Notes: generated by a model not told the origin, from the letters alone. A stretch of 64,000 nucleotides of DNA from Merluccius polli (GCA_030340625.1 JAOPHQ010001133.1:124001-188000), one strand, 5' to 3'. Positions 1-11,519 are shown, numbered from the stretch's first letter. Numbers and translations are program-made.

Positions 1-804
1 CTAACATGTCGTGCTGTCCATCTTGAAGTGGCCCATACAATGGATACAGATTCCTACATCAATGCGATCAGAAGGTTCATCTGTCGCAGAGGACAAGTCA
101 AAGAAATAAAATCAGATAACGGAACAAATTTCATAAGTGCAAATCGTGAACTGAAACAAGCACTACAAAACCTTAACCAAAACAAAATCCAGAACACTCT
201 CAGACAGGATGGAATCAAATGGACTTTTAACCCACCTCATGGAGCCCATCACGGTGGCGTTTGGGAACGTTTGATACAGCAAGTTAAAAGAATTATTTGT
301 TCAGTCACCAAGCAGCAAATAGTTGACGATGAGGCCCTCAATACAATATTCTGCGAGGTCGAAGCCGTGCTGAACGACAGACCCATAACTCCATCCAGTG
401 ATGACCCAAATGATCTCGAGGCACTAACACCAAACCACCTTTTATTACTAAAGGGAAAGCCCATTCTGCCTCCTGGTCTATTTGATAAACGCGAAACTTA
501 TGGAAGAAGGCGCTGGAAACAAGTGCAATATATAAGTGACCTATTCTGGAAAAGATGGGCAAAAGAATACCTGCCCACAATACAACAGCGCCAAAAGTGG
601 AACAGGCCCCATCGAAGCTTCTCTATAGGAGACCTAGTCCTTTTAATTGACGAATCAGCCCCTCGAAACTCTTGGCCACTAGGGCACATTATAGACACAG
701 TGGCAGATTCTAAAGGGTTTGTGCGTAGGGTAAGGGTCAAGACGCAAACCAATGTTTATGACAGGCCTATTACTAAGTTATGCCTCTTACTTGAGGCTGA
801 ATAA
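1..804 (+). CDS. BEL/Pao integrase C-terminal part (5' end outside window)
   Basis: The reading frame is open from base 1 to a stop at 802-804, so this is the end of a longer polyprotein. The integrase core shows the second catalytic Asp in KSDNGTNF (about residues 37-44) and the catalytic Glu in GVWERLIQQVKR (about 86-97). The tail DRPITPSSDDP, then LTPNHLLL, then a basic stretch ending DRPITKLCLL, is the arrangement of the Pao/BEL integrase C-terminal domain (DUF5641 type). In the family this enzyme inserts the cDNA copy into the genome. The frame has no internal stop, so this copy may be fairly young. A purine-rich tract and LTR-like sequence follow downstream, as expected for the 3' end of such an element. 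Confidence 0.9.
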   Translation, partial: LTCRAVHLEVAHTMDTDSYINAIRRFICRRGQVKEIKSDNGTNFISANRELKQALQNLNQNKIQNTLRQDGIKWTFNPPHGAHHGGVWERLIQQVKRIICSVTKQQIVDDEALNTIFCEVEAVLNDRPITPSSDDPNDLEALTPNHLLLLKGKPILPPGLFDKRETYGRRRWKQVQYISDLFWKRWAKEYLPTIQQRQKWNRPHRSFSIGDLVLLIDESAPRNSWPLGHIIDTVADSKGFVRRVRVKTQTNVYDRPITKLCLLLEAE

Positions 805-1331
805 GTTTAAGTAACCCTTTGTCAGGCAACTAAATGTAGTTTGCTTTTTATTTTGATTATTGAAATGAAAAAGTGCTCATTAAAGCCTGTTGTACTTGAA
901 TGCAAAGAAGTTGGCTTATAGCGTGCAAAGAAATGGAAACGATATAAACATGATGATGGTGATAATAATGATGATTGATTTATCTTTTGAAAGTTTATTT
1001 TCAGCTTTTTGAACTTCATGGACCCTTTTTGGTCCGAAGAACTTTTTGTTTTTGCTAACTTTTTGGACTCACAGTCGTGCGTACACATGCATTCACATAC
1101 CCACATATATGGACTTTTGAATGGACTTTTACATGCACACACGAAAAGGACTTTCGAACTTTGATATGCCTATGAAATGGACATTCTATATGCCATCTGA
1201 ATATGATTATGCACTGTGGTACTACTTGTGTGATATTTGGATGATCTTGGATAGATTCATGATTTACTGGAATCTGTAATGGCTATACCTGTATGATCTG
1301 TAATTTTGTTTTACAAAATTAGGGGCCGGTA
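805..1331 (+). other. BEL/Pao 3' non-coding internal region and polypurine tract
   Basis: No open frame is supported here. The segment ends at 1321-1331 in a purine-rich stretch (AGGGGCCGG), the usual place for plus-strand priming just before the 3' LTR of a BEL element. Confidence 0.5.
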
Positions 1332-1811
1332 TGTTACAGCCATTTCGTGCCTTTTACTGAATGTATTATTTTGGTTTGAAATATGGTCATTTTGTTATAT
1401 GAAACGGTTTTATGGTTTTGAACTACATTTCCCTGCTTGACGTTACCTGCTATCTTTGACGTGACACGAGAGGGTCAAAGGGTATATGACGGGAAGCACG
1501 GTGTTAGTTGGAGGCCGACGGATAATGGGGGTTGGGTGAAATCACACTGTTTTGACCACTCTCTAGTCTACTATTGCTTTAGAAACAGTTTTGTCGTTAA
1601 GATTACATCAATGGACTAATTTACAACAACTTTTCTTTCATGATTATGATTTTGAACACGGACAATAAATGATTTTGCAACGTAAACCAAGAGGTGCGTT
1701 AATCCAACCAGGCTCTGCATTGTTCACGGCTCGTGGAACTTGGACCTTTTAAATGGACAGAACATAAACAATTAGCACTTAGGGATGTCTGTTTGTCTCC
1801 TTTAATTTACA
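1332..1811 (+). repeat. Probable 3' LTR of the BEL/Pao element
   Basis: It starts TGTTACAG directly after the purine tract and contains an AATAAA signal at about 1666. The end is set tentatively at ATTTACA near 1811, which mirrors the TGTTA start. The partner 5' LTR lies outside the window, so the right boundary is a guess. Confidence 0.45.
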
Positions 1812-2524
1812 CCGTTAGCATTTAGGTTTATCTATATGTTTCTAAGTGTGTGTTGTGTTTTGCTATCGCCTCCCTTTGCATGCCCGTACTCTGTGTTCCT
1901 CTCCTAGAGCAGAAGCATTCTTTATGTAAAGGATGAGTGAATATAATGAACAAAAGAAAAAAGGAGAACAACCTGTAAATGTATATCAGAAAATACACTA
2001 CATTCCCATGCGCGTAACATACGCGCAGACACTCCTCGTTGTGTAGCATCATCACCACACACACACACACACGCTCGCCGAACACATGCGCAGGTCGCAA
2101 TTTGGCATTGCGCTTTGATGTTCGCGGGGGAAAAAAAAAAATGCGTTTATGACCCCACGCGCGTAACACCCCGCCCACACGCAAGCGCGTGCGCGCTGAC
2201 ACGCCCATGCGCGTGGAAAAATGTCCCTGTTATATACTACTCACATAGTCATTGAATAGTCATGAGTAATTTTGAGTACTTACAATGGGTACACCTCAAA
2301 TAAACCAACCTCAATTTCCTCATTGTCATCGTCCAAGTCATCTCTAATTATCAATGGCATCTGTGTTTGTCCCCCAGGTATAAACACTCCGGCCCATCTA
2401 AGAATCATAGCCTTAGCAACGGTTAGCCGTATTGAGCAAAAACAAAACATCGTACATAAAGACAAGACAATTGACACCACATTATGAAGGTAAACTAAGC
2501 AACCTACAGATGGACTTGTTTAAT
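1812..2524. other. Unclassified DNA with a short CA microsatellite
   Basis: I see no gene. There is a (CA)n run at about 2057-2073 and a GC-rich stretch with many GCGTG/CACGC words at 2080-2215. No terminal repeats were recognised. Confidence 0.4.
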
Positions 2525-4150
2525 TGTTACACCCCAACACTGCGTATCAGGTTTGTACATTGTAATAACTACCGCGCTCCCGCAGGGTCCTTTTAGGGCG
2601 GGTCCCTCTACCTCAGTTTGGTGAGGGGGAATTTCCCTGAACTCTTAAAAGAGTCCCCAGCGCTGGTTGACCCCTGGACTTATGTGGACGAGCGGTAGAG
2701 GAGATAACTTCTGATTTAAATGAATAGTACCCAACTTAACTGAGCTGTTGGTCTGCCAATTGTCCCACAAAACACTAAAACACTTTTACACACACAGTTA
2801 TAAAACAAATTCACAGAGAACACAAATCAACAGAAAACAAAAACAGACACTAATACATAGTTGATCTCTACATATGTACTTTCTATGTCCCAACAGATCT
2901 TTAACCGTTCTAATGTTCGCAGCGCTTTCTTTATTATGTTAAACTCCTGCATAACTCTTTATTGCCTCCCTCCTTTCTTAGATCTCCTTATCTAAAGTAC
3001 TTCTTGCAGCTCTAGTGCTGCCATGCTTTATTGTCCTCTTCTCAGGGCCAGGCCCCCTTGCTTCCTCTCTGCTATCTGTCCCTCTCTCTCTCTTGACCAC
3101 ATTTCTCTCTTTCCCTTCTTTCACTTTATCTAACTTTTCTTATCCCTCATCTCTTCTTCTATCCTTCTATTTTCTTCCCTCTGACTTTCTAAATAAATCC
3201 TTCTGTTTTAACAATCACCACTTACTGTCACCATCCCATTTTGCCATGTCCAACTTTCCTTTCCTTCTTTGTTAACCTTGTAATTGCTTATCATTATTAG
3301 CCACCACGCGAGACGTTCAAGATATTTCTTTGGAAAGGAGCCCCCCGGCCGTGGAGGTCCCCTCCTTCGCTTAAGGTTCTCGTGCAAATGTAAATAAAGG
3401 AAAAGAATAAAACAGAGAGTTAATGTCACTTTGAACACCTTGCTTCATATTACTGACAAGTTGACGCTTAAGAATAATCAATCAGCTTTTACACAAAAAC
3501 ACTTTTTATCGCAGTAATGACATCTGTTAACATAGTTATTTATGAATTTAAAAGTCTAGATAATAAAATTCATGATTACGTAATGACCACCAATAAACAG
3601 AATTATTGTACTTGGCTTCAGTCTGCCTTCTCCCCCCTTGCAGCTCCGGGAGTGCAGTAGGGGCGTGGCCACGTGTCTGTGTAACTTGTAGCTCCTCCTA
3701 AAACCCTCACATGCGCAGTTCACTTGTTAATGTGACATCAGAGAGAGCAGAGTTTGTCCAATGCTCTTCTGAATCAGAGGGGGAAACCTGGTGGCCTCCC
3801 GGCTAGAGAATTATTTGCAACGCCTCTGCGAGTCTTTCCCTAGACTTCAGCCAGCAGCTTATTAATCTAAACAGTTTCACATTTTCAAGAAATGATAAGA
3901 ATTCTTTCTTCAATATTGACATGAGGAGTCATCACTCCCACAATTAGACCACTTGTCATTAATAATATTTAGAGCTCAATTTACAAATAAGTAACTTCAT
4001 TCATGCTTCTTAGCACACTCACGCAACTTAATGGTGTCTATAACCGCGTCATATTACTTTGTTACAGTCCCTCACATGTCCGTCGCTAGGCACTTGCAAA
4101 GAACAAACATAGACTAACCTTAGGCCTAATGAACCACAGTAATTTTCTTA
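2525..4150. other. Unclassified DNA, pyrimidine-rich in the middle
   Basis: No reading frame is convincing. 3040-3190 is strongly pyrimidine-rich. TGTTACA occurs at about 2525 and again at about 4060 in the same orientation, but I found no matching flanks, so an LTR call is not justified. Confidence 0.35.
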
Positions 4151-4200
4151 CGTGCCAAATAATGGACTGGCTAACGCCATTTTCCCTTTGTCCCACGGGG

Positions 4201-4412
4201 GAATTCTTCAGGATCGTATGGGGAGGTGGTGCGGTAGGGGAGAGGCAGTCGTCGGGGGAGGGGTAGGGGGAAGGTTGGGTTTTAGTCGGGGCGAGTCCAG
4301 GGTTGGTCGGGGTGGGGGTAGGGGTAGGAGTGGTCGGGGAGTCTTGGCCAGTAGGGGGGGGGGTCTCTTAGGAGGGATTTGGGAAAGGGGGGGGTGTTAT
4401 TTAGGTGGATTT
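4201..4412 (+). repeat. G-rich tract, possible G-quadruplex region
   Basis: Over about 210 bases the + strand carries many runs of three to nine G, with little C. It reads as a Gly/Arg-rich frame, but that is what any G-rich tract gives. It lies in the presumed internal region of the minus-strand LTR element, where the coding-sense strand is C-rich. Confidence 0.6.
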
Positions 4413-4856
4413 TAACTACAGATAATACTAAGAACTCTAAACATGGAGTCTGAGGATTAAAACCTATGGTGTAGTGCCTGAAAGATAAGTTTACTCTCTT
4501 TCTCTCCCCTCTCTTAGCCTAAACATTTGCCACGCGTGGGGCCATAAAACTGATAACCCAGGAATGTGACCTTCCCCCACTCCTCTCAGTCACATGAACA
4601 ACCATACATTGCAGAAAAAACAAAGATGCACCATAGCAAAGCAAGCATTAACACATAACAGGGTTAATCACACGAAAGATATTATGATTCATGCAAGTTA
4701 GCTTAGTTCTTTGTGGATGGGAATATTGCCAGCAATATGTTCCCAGTCAACCTCTTATCGCATCTAATACAACTCCACTGGTTACCCAGGTTTCTACACA
4801 TCCGAATTTAACACAGTATCATACGGGGCTCCAACCCTGAGCAAAACAATACAATT

Positions 4857-5091
4857 CCAGGAGACTTTAACTCCCGGTTAAATAAATCAAACACGTCCAG
4901 GAGACTTTAACTCCCGGTTAAATAAATCAAACACGTCCAGGAGACTTTAACTCCCGGTTAAATAAATCAAACACGTCCAGGAGACTTTAACTCCCGGTTA
5001 AATAAATCAAACACGTCCAGGAGACTAACTCCCAGTTAAATAAATCAAACACGTCCAGGAGACTTTAACTCCCGGTTAAATAAATCAATCA
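4857..5091 (-). repeat. 40-bp tandem repeat, six copies
   Basis: The unit begins CCAGGAGACTTTAACTCC and continues through an AAATAAATC word. Copies start at 4857, 4897, 4937, 4977, 5017 and about 5055. The fifth copy has lost a few bases and differs at CCAG; the others are nearly identical, which points to recent expansion. It sits in the leader region between the hAT MITE and the rest of the minus-strand LTR element. There are no unique spacers, so it is not CRISPR-like. Confidence 0.9.
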
Positions 5092-5207
5092 CACACTTCT
5101 GGCCATTTGCTTCTTCTATATAGTCATACAATGACGAGAAAAATATCATTTAACTAATTCCCAATCAGAGATATCAGCGACTGTTCATCTTCACGTCGGC
5201 TTAACTG

Positions 5208-5630
5208 CAGGGGCGGATCTATGGGTGGGCCTGGGTGGGCACAGGCCCACCCAGATTGACAGCTTGCCCACCCAGTAAGATTCATGAAAAAATATATATA
5301 TATATTTTTTTTTTTAATGATAATTCATATGAATTATCATAGACTCTGCTTTCAATGTTTAATTGTTATTTCTGTTTCTTGTGGACATTAAAACTTTTAA
5401 TTAAAAAAATGAATAAAAAAGTTGCGCGACATGCACGTTCACGGCAACAATCGCGCCCCCCCCCGTCAACATTCGCGCACCATTCGCGCACCCCCCCCCC
5501 CGTCAACAATCGCGCATACCCCCCCCCCGTCGGTCAACGTCCCTGTTGTGGGCCAGTCCAGGAGAAAATAATCAGGCCCACCCAGATGTTTGCAGGCCTA
5601 CCCATTAGCTACGTTCTGGCTCCGCCACTG
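5208..5630. mobile_element. Non-autonomous hAT MITE (423 bp)
   Basis: The ends are CAGGGGCGGATC and, reading in, its imperfect inverse ending CCGCCACTG. The 8-bp duplication CTTAACTG flanks it at 5200-5207 and 5631-5638. An 8-bp duplication and CA(G)..TG ends fit hAT. The interior is AT-rich with C-tracts and codes for nothing supportable. It interrupts the leader of the LTR element whose primer site is at 5841. Confidence 0.88.
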
Positions 5631-5840
5631 CTTAACTGTAACGACTATGGACCGGAATAACAGAGCTTTTACAACAACACACGCTAGCCACCTCACCTAA
5701 TGTCTCTATATCTAAGTCCTATGCAGATTCAGACAATAGGTTCTGCTCACCTGTTTTGATAGCGCGCCTGTGACAGAGATGGTGAGACGTGCGCTACCAC
5801 GTGGCCCCGCTTCCCCCGGCCCGTTGCCTCTCCTCTCTGA

Positions 5841-5858
5841 ATCACGTCGGGGTCACCA
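5841..5858 (-). promoter_or_regulatory. tRNA-Trp primer-binding site of an LTR element
   Basis: On the minus strand this reads TGGTGACCCCGACGTGAT, which matches the 3' end of vertebrate tRNA-Trp plus CCA as I remember it. It lies three bases inside the LTR edge at 5862. This fixes the orientation: the internal region runs leftwards from here, and the LTR at 5862-12628 is the 5' LTR. A GTGAGC splice-donor-like site follows at about 5746-5751 (minus strand). Confidence 0.8.
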
Positions 5859-6061
5859 AGTTGTAGTGTTCTTTGAGGAAGAAGGCCGCCAACACAGGAT
5901 CGCTTTTAACTCACTTTATTTGTTTTAGGTTTAGGTCTATTATCTATGAAGCAAAAGGAGAGGAATTGTACAATTCACGCATGGAGCGACTCTTAGCTGG
6001 ATATCTAATAGATACGCTGCCTATAGAGTTTCTGCCCTCTCCTGCTTGGAGAGACAGCTAG

Positions 6062-6929
6062 CTCAAATTGTGGCATCGGCAGCTCGCAGTGGCATTTCCG
6101 GTGGCAGGTTGAGATGCCACGGCATCTTTCGCCGTTTATATGGCATTTCCGGTGGCAATCTAGGATGCCGCGGCATCTGCCGCTGTTTGTGATACATATA
6201 AATATCACCTAGTATAGTAAGCTATAAATGTTGAGGGTTAGAAGTCAATAATTTTTAATAGGTCATCTGTTACATGTTGTTTAATTTACAAACAGAAAGG
6301 GGCAGCTGCCACAGGGGGTCAGTGGCAATTGCCACAACAGTGCAACAGTGACAGGTGCTTGGCCAAGTGTAGGCCTATAGCCTAAATATTGTTCCCCTAA
6401 TGTAATCATGCTTTAAACTGCAGCCTTTTAATTGAGTGAGTAAAGTATTTTGTCATTTTACATTGCATTTTAAATTTTAAAAAAACATAGGCTACCACCA
6501 ATTTCTTTCCTCGGCACTGCAACATAACAGACTGTAATATAAATCAAATATTGTAATAATCAAAAACCTTGAAAAAAATGCACAAATAGGGTCATGAAAA
6601 TGCTACCAAGTCTAATATTGCCAAGTGTTAACATTTATAAACTATAAATACGACAGATTACTGGTTTGGTTGTATATGGTTTGCTAGTAGGCCTATATGA
6701 GTAGTGGGTGATTTCGGACACAGCCCTTGATTGCCACCGTTATACCCCATAAACGGCATAAGATGCCGTGGCATCTTACGGTGAACCGCTGGCAACCCAC
6801 TCAAACAGCGGCAGATGCCGCGGCATCCTAGATTGCCACCGGAAATGCCATATAAACGGCGAAAGATGCCGTGGCATCTCAACCTGCCACCGGAAATGTC
6901 ACTGCGAGCTGCCGATGCCACAATTTGAG
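6062..6929. mobile_element. MITE with about 130-bp inverted arms
   Basis: The arms 6062-6190 and 6803-6929 are near-perfect inverse copies. They begin CTCAAATTGTGGCATCGG and contain repeated ATGCCRYGGCATC palindromes. Both outer edges abut CTAG (6058-6061 and 6930-6933), so the target duplication is CTAG or, if TA is counted, a Tc1/mariner-like TA. The centre is AT-rich and non-coding. It sits inside the split LTR. Confidence 0.85.
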
Positions 6930-7266
6930 CTAGCCCCTGCTGCCTGCTTGTGTGCAGTGTTGCCAGATGAGATTGACAGTTTCCAGCCCAATCACATCTT
7001 AGAACCCGCCCAATCCAATAAAAACCAGCCCAAACCACGAAGTTGCCAGACACGCATGTAAACCCGTAAAATCATAACACATGCAATAGAAAACAGTCGT
7101 AAGTATCCAGAGCTTCATATCGGCATCAAATAACCACACATAAATGATAGATAAATAGGTTTTTGCAAATTGCAACCAACAAGAGCGCAGTAAATCAACC
7201 ATAGGCTATACAAATTGCAAGATGAACCTCTGGCATCCTAGCGCCAGGCCCAGATTAGTAATAATG

Positions 7267-7804
7267 TGTAACAGGTGTAGTACGAACCCAAATGCAGCAC
7301 ACTACAGACTTCTGAATGAGAAACAAAAGAGGGTTTATTCTCAGTCAGTACAGACAGGGATATTATCAAATACTGAATAGACAGACCAGATCGTGGTGAG
7401 GGGCTAGGCAGGAGGGGCAGACGAGATCCAGGCGGGGGACTAGGCAGGAGAGGCAGACGAGATCCAGGCGGGGGACTAGGCAGGAGAGGCAGACGAGATC
7501 CAGGCGGGGGACTAGGCAGGAGAGGCAGACGAGATCCAGGCGGGGGGCTAGGCAGGAGAGGCAGACGAGATCCTGGCGGGGGTCGGCAACGGGAGATCAA
7601 TCTGGAAAAGAAAGCTGGAGAGTCTAGTGCAAGCATAAAGAACAATCTGGCAGCGCGTGAGTGAGCAGGGAGGGTTTAAATACTGTCCTGATTGGTAATG
7701 GGAAACAGGTGAGAGGAGTTGGCCTGAGGGGGTGTGGCTTGCAGGTGAGTGGAGAGTGAATGAAAAGTACTGAGAGGCAGGTGAGAGAGGGGCAGACTGT
7801 GACA
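7267..7804 (-). mobile_element. Solo Ty3/gypsy-type LTR (538 bp)
   Basis: On the minus strand it starts TGTCACAGTCTGCCCC and ends CACCTGTTACA. The 5-bp duplication TAATG flanks it (7262-7266 and 7805-7809). The undisturbed target sequence can be read in the second hAT copy at about 11150, where the flanks are contiguous. This confirms the insertion independently. Confidence 0.92.
7397..7585 (-). repeat. 36-bp minisatellite inside the solo LTR
   Basis: About five near-identical units of roughly 36 bp, each containing GAGATCCAGGCGGGGG followed by CTAGGCAGGAG. The unit length is a multiple of three, so an open frame with a five-fold Pro/Ser/Arg/Leu repeat results on the minus strand. I read that frame as an accident of the repeat, not a gene. 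Confidence 0.85.
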
Positions 7805-8264
7805 TAATGTCAGCTGCACGTAAAAAGGTGCACTTTTAAATGTTATTATTTACATCACAAATGACCCGTATGAGGACTAGCAAAACAATTTAAAACAAAA
7901 AAAAAGCACAATGAGTGAGAGGCAATGAGTGCCTCTCCCTGCCTCTCTTTTTATCCTCTCTCCCTCCCTCCCCCTCTTTTTCTCCTCGCTGCTTTCCACA
8001 CCTGTGGTGCTGAAGGACGCACAACGACCTGGCCGTACAGCAGCTGATTGAGATTCCAAACACACACAACCACGAAAAACTAGTTTTAAAATAAACGAGC
8101 AAATGCCATAGAATAAGTGGGCTACAAATCAGTCACAGTGCAAATAAGATAAGGTGACATCAAAAAATCATCTTACCTTTACGCAGAATCAGCGTCTTTC
8201 CATTAACTTGAACAATGTTGAGAACGAAGAACTATTTACAGTCACTGGAAGCCAGGTCGGCTGG

Positions 8265-10246
8265 CTAATACATGGATGAATCAAACCTCCCCAACAACTG
8301 TCGGGGAGGTTTGAAAGTGGCGGACGTCAATCCGTTTCTGCTCAGGCCAGAGCGCACATCCATGAGGCTGGAAAGGAGCCGTAATCCCATGCGATTTCTG
8401 GTGTCATCCTTTAGCAGCGTCACCTGGGAAAACGCTCTCTCAACGTGGGCATTTGATATTGGCAGAGTGAGCAATCTGATGACACCCAGTTCTAAAACAC
8501 TCTTTGAAACACTGGTTTCCTCCAGCATCTTGAAATGCCTCAACTTCCAGCCAAAAGGCGTCAATGGCCTGATCACTTGAGAAGCCGGCTGATGCAACGT
8601 TTCTCCACTGGCTCTCCAAGGTGTCCACCGAACAAGAGAAAAACTCAGCGGGCAAGTCTTTTACTCCTGGCCTGTTTATTGTTGACATCTCCAGCTTCGG
8701 ACAAAAAAGCTCCAGTTTGCGGAGCATTTCCATTGATGCAGGAAGACGCATTTGATACTGCACCAGCACTTCTTTTAGAAAATCAAAACAGCGTGCGGAA
8801 ATGATATCCTTCAGCTCCGGCGCTAATGTGCTGGCCTCCAGCTGCTGTTGGAATGAGGAGCCCAGGTCCGAATCCTGGTGTGAGAGGTAGAGGCTGGAGG
8901 ATTTAAGGTCACGTTCCCTGAGACGACTGTTGTTGTTCATGCGTAATACGCTGGGCTTCACAACTCTCCTCAATGTCGACATGTACAGCCTGTCAAGATC
9001 TCTAAAAACACCTAGCGTATCTCCCGTTTCCAGCTGGAAATATTTGTTCATGGTTTTGATCTCCATCAACACGGGCCGGAGGAAGTGCATGTACAGACTG
9101 TTTGATTTGTCACTGTACATTTCATTCAAAAGCCTAGCTGCATAGCAGTGTTCAGCACTTGAAACCAAACTGAAGTGTAGCTTGAGGGCATCTTCCTGCT
9201 TTAAAATTCTTTCGATACAGTCTGAGATCAACAACCAACGGGTTAAGCTGGGGGATATGAATTTCAAAGGACAGCCACCGTCATTGATGGCCTTGTAGAC
9301 GCTGTTATAGTCACCCTGGTGCTTTGCTGAGTGTGCAAACCAGTTGTAGGTTTCTCGTATCATATAGTCCAGATTGCTTGGAAGAAGTTGCATTGCTTTA
9401 TGAGCCACTATATCCAATGAGTGGCAAATGCAGCGAATAAGATTTAAACTAGGCTGCTTTTGTTTGAGGAGTGTGAAAACGGAATGATTTTTTCCTACCA
9501 TAACACTTGCCCCATCCGTAGCGATCCCCACCATATGTTTAATATCCAGGCCACATTCACTCAGGAAAGAAACAATCGCATCTGATATGCCTTGAGCATC
9601 AGCGCTGAGAAGATCAACAAGCCCCAGGTAAGTACTGACAAACCTGTTGTGTTTCTGTGATCGGTACTTCACACATAGGCAGAGGAGCTTGTTAACTGAT
9701 ATATCGGTAGTTTCATCCAGATAGAGAGAATATGGAGACTGACCAACATCTTCCTTTAACTCCTCTCTGAAATGTGGTGCCAGAACAGATGTGATAACAG
9801 CTGTACACTTTGTCCTGTGCATTTTGAACGCTCCCATCTCCTCTTGGAGTATATCTGAAGTCCTGAACAGCATTGATGGAAGTGTGGCAGGCAACGTAGG
9901 TTGCAATCCTAAGTTCACAACGTTTTTGGTCATCTTTGACTGTGCCTTGTCCTACACCAGATCCCATCGGTACAGCAAAATATTTCACACTCGGCGCACA
10001 GCGGGACTTGTGTTTTTTTGTGGCGCCATGTTCTTTCAGATCATTAAGCTGAGCTCTTATTTCTGTATTACAATACTTGCAACGGGCTTTAGAGTCATCT
10101 CCTGGGACAGCCGCGATCCAGGTCTTAAGTTCAGGGTCGGTCTCCCATTCCTTCCTGTAGGATTTCTTATATTTTCCCCACTTCGGCATGATGCTAGCTA
10201 GGACACCCGCTTCAAATTCAGGGCGGCAACAGTACACCCGCTTCAA
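8265..10246 (-). pseudogene. hAT transposase, broken by frameshifts
   Basis: Reading right to left, the N-terminus (from 10246) has a BED-like zinc finger: CKYC about 40 residues before a paired HGATKKHK segment. The RNase-H-like core follows at 9850-8500, with LYLDETTDISVNK, a GIATDGASVMVGK motif and an SPSLTRWLLI segment. The C-terminal dimerisation region NAHVERAFSQ is at about 8440. These parts lie in different frames: one break is near 9850-9930, another near 8500-8600. In the family this protein cuts and pastes the element through its terminal repeats. This copy cannot make a full enzyme. A 12-bp perfect hairpin (8281-8314) sits in the last codons. The order of parts and length (about 620 codons) are normal for the family. 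Confidence 0.85.
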
Positions 10247-10449
10247 ATTCAGGGCGGCTACAGTACACCCGCTTCAAATTTAGCGCGGCTACAGTGCGTT
10301 TGCTGAACTGACGTCACGGTTAATTTGCCAAATGAAATGATGCCGATTGAAAAAAAAAGATGCAGATTGAATAACCTACAACTCGCGTAAATTATCTATT
10401 TATTTATTAAAGCTATTTATTTATTTATTAAAGCTATTTATTGATTTAT

Positions 10450-10452
<3 letters not shown>

Positions 10453-10489
<37 letters not shown>
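10453..10489. repeat. GA microsatellite
   Basis: A pure (GA)n run near the end of the first hAT copy. It matches the (GA)n at 11493-11519 in the second copy. A TATTTATT-rich stretch precedes it at 10395-10452. Confidence 0.85.
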
Positions 10490-10491
<2 letters not shown>

Positions 10492-10996
10492 TTTTCTGTA
10501 TCTGCATTGTTGTGAAAAGCAGTTTCTCTTCAAACACTTACTCACACGTGTTCTTTAATGAAGCGATAGAAGAAGATTTAGTTTACTCAATAATCAGTTT
10601 TATTCTTAACACCAGTAGAATGTGCAAAGTTTTACAGAGCTCTGGGTCCAACTATGTTTCCCTGACAGAACAACACAGTGTGTGTCAGTTCACGAAGTCT
10701 ATACACATTAGTGAAAACGTCATAACAAGGGCTGTCTTCTTCTCATCCGGCTGTTGACGTCTTCCCCCTCGTCCTCGTGGTATCTGACTCCAGCGTTAGA
10801 TTGTCGCCTCCGGGTATTATCTAAAAGATTCTTTACTATAATCTGACCTCACACTATGTAGGCTACTCTGCACATGTCACCAACAACGTACTCACTCTGA
10901 TCATGAGGAGTTGCTTTTATGATTATATGCCTCTGCTTATATCTCATGATTCTGTACCCTAATTATTGGTCATATGATAGATATAAAATATAACCA
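10490..10996 (-). repeat. LTR-like block between two hAT copies
   Basis: On the minus strand it runs from TGGTTATATT to ACAGAAAACA, contains GATATAAGCAGAGG (TATA-like) and an AATAAAA word, and is about 507 bp. These features suggest a solo LTR. However, the left flank is the GA tract of hAT copy A and the right flank is an internal part of hAT copy B, so no target duplication can be expected. The boundaries are therefore weak. Confidence 0.35.
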
Positions 10997-11007
10997 TACC
11001 TTCAGCA

Positions 11008-11487
11008 TCAAATAACCACACATAAATGATAGATAAATAGGTTTTTGCAAATTGCAACCAACAAGAGCGCAGTAAATCAACCATAGGCTATACAAATTGC
11101 AAGATGAACCTCTGGCATCCTAGCGCCAGGCCCAGATTACTAATAATGTCAGCTGCACGTAAAAAGGTGCACTTTTAAATTGTATTATTTACATCACAAA
11201 TGACCCGTATGAGGACTAGCCTACTTGCAAAACAGTGAGTGAGAGGCAATGAGTGCCTCTCCCTGCCTCTCTTTTCATCCTCTCTCCCTCCCTCCCCCTC
11301 TTTTTCTCCTCGCTGCTTTCCACACCTGTGGTGCTGAAGGACGCAACGACCTGGCCGTACAGCAGCTGATTGAGATTCCAAACACACGGCTACAGTGCGT
11401 TTGCTGAACTGACGTCACGGTTAATTTGCCAAATGAAATGATGCCGATTGAAAAAAAAAAAAAGATGCCGATTGAATAACCTATTTA

Positions 11488-11519
<32 letters not shown>
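11008..11519 (-). repeat. Internally deleted second copy of the hAT
   Basis: This block repeats 7127-7266, then 7805-8060, then 10286-10375 and the GA tract. The transposase region is missing, and AAACACAC joins directly to GGCTACAGTG. It is what a transposase-deleted derivative of the same hAT would look like. The right terminal repeat of the whole element (12263-12413) may belong to this copy, which makes the 6955-12413 unit a chimaera. Confidence 0.8.

Noticed and set aside
2525..4066. A 1.5-kb LTR between two TGTTACA words
   Set aside because: No matching flanks, no partner copy, and the two words are in direct orientation only by chance.
4152..4415. Gly/Arg-rich protein
   Set aside because: Result of a G-rich tract; no start context, no homology that I recognise.
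4857..5091. CRISPR-like array
   Set aside because: Pure tandem units without unique spacers in a fish genome.
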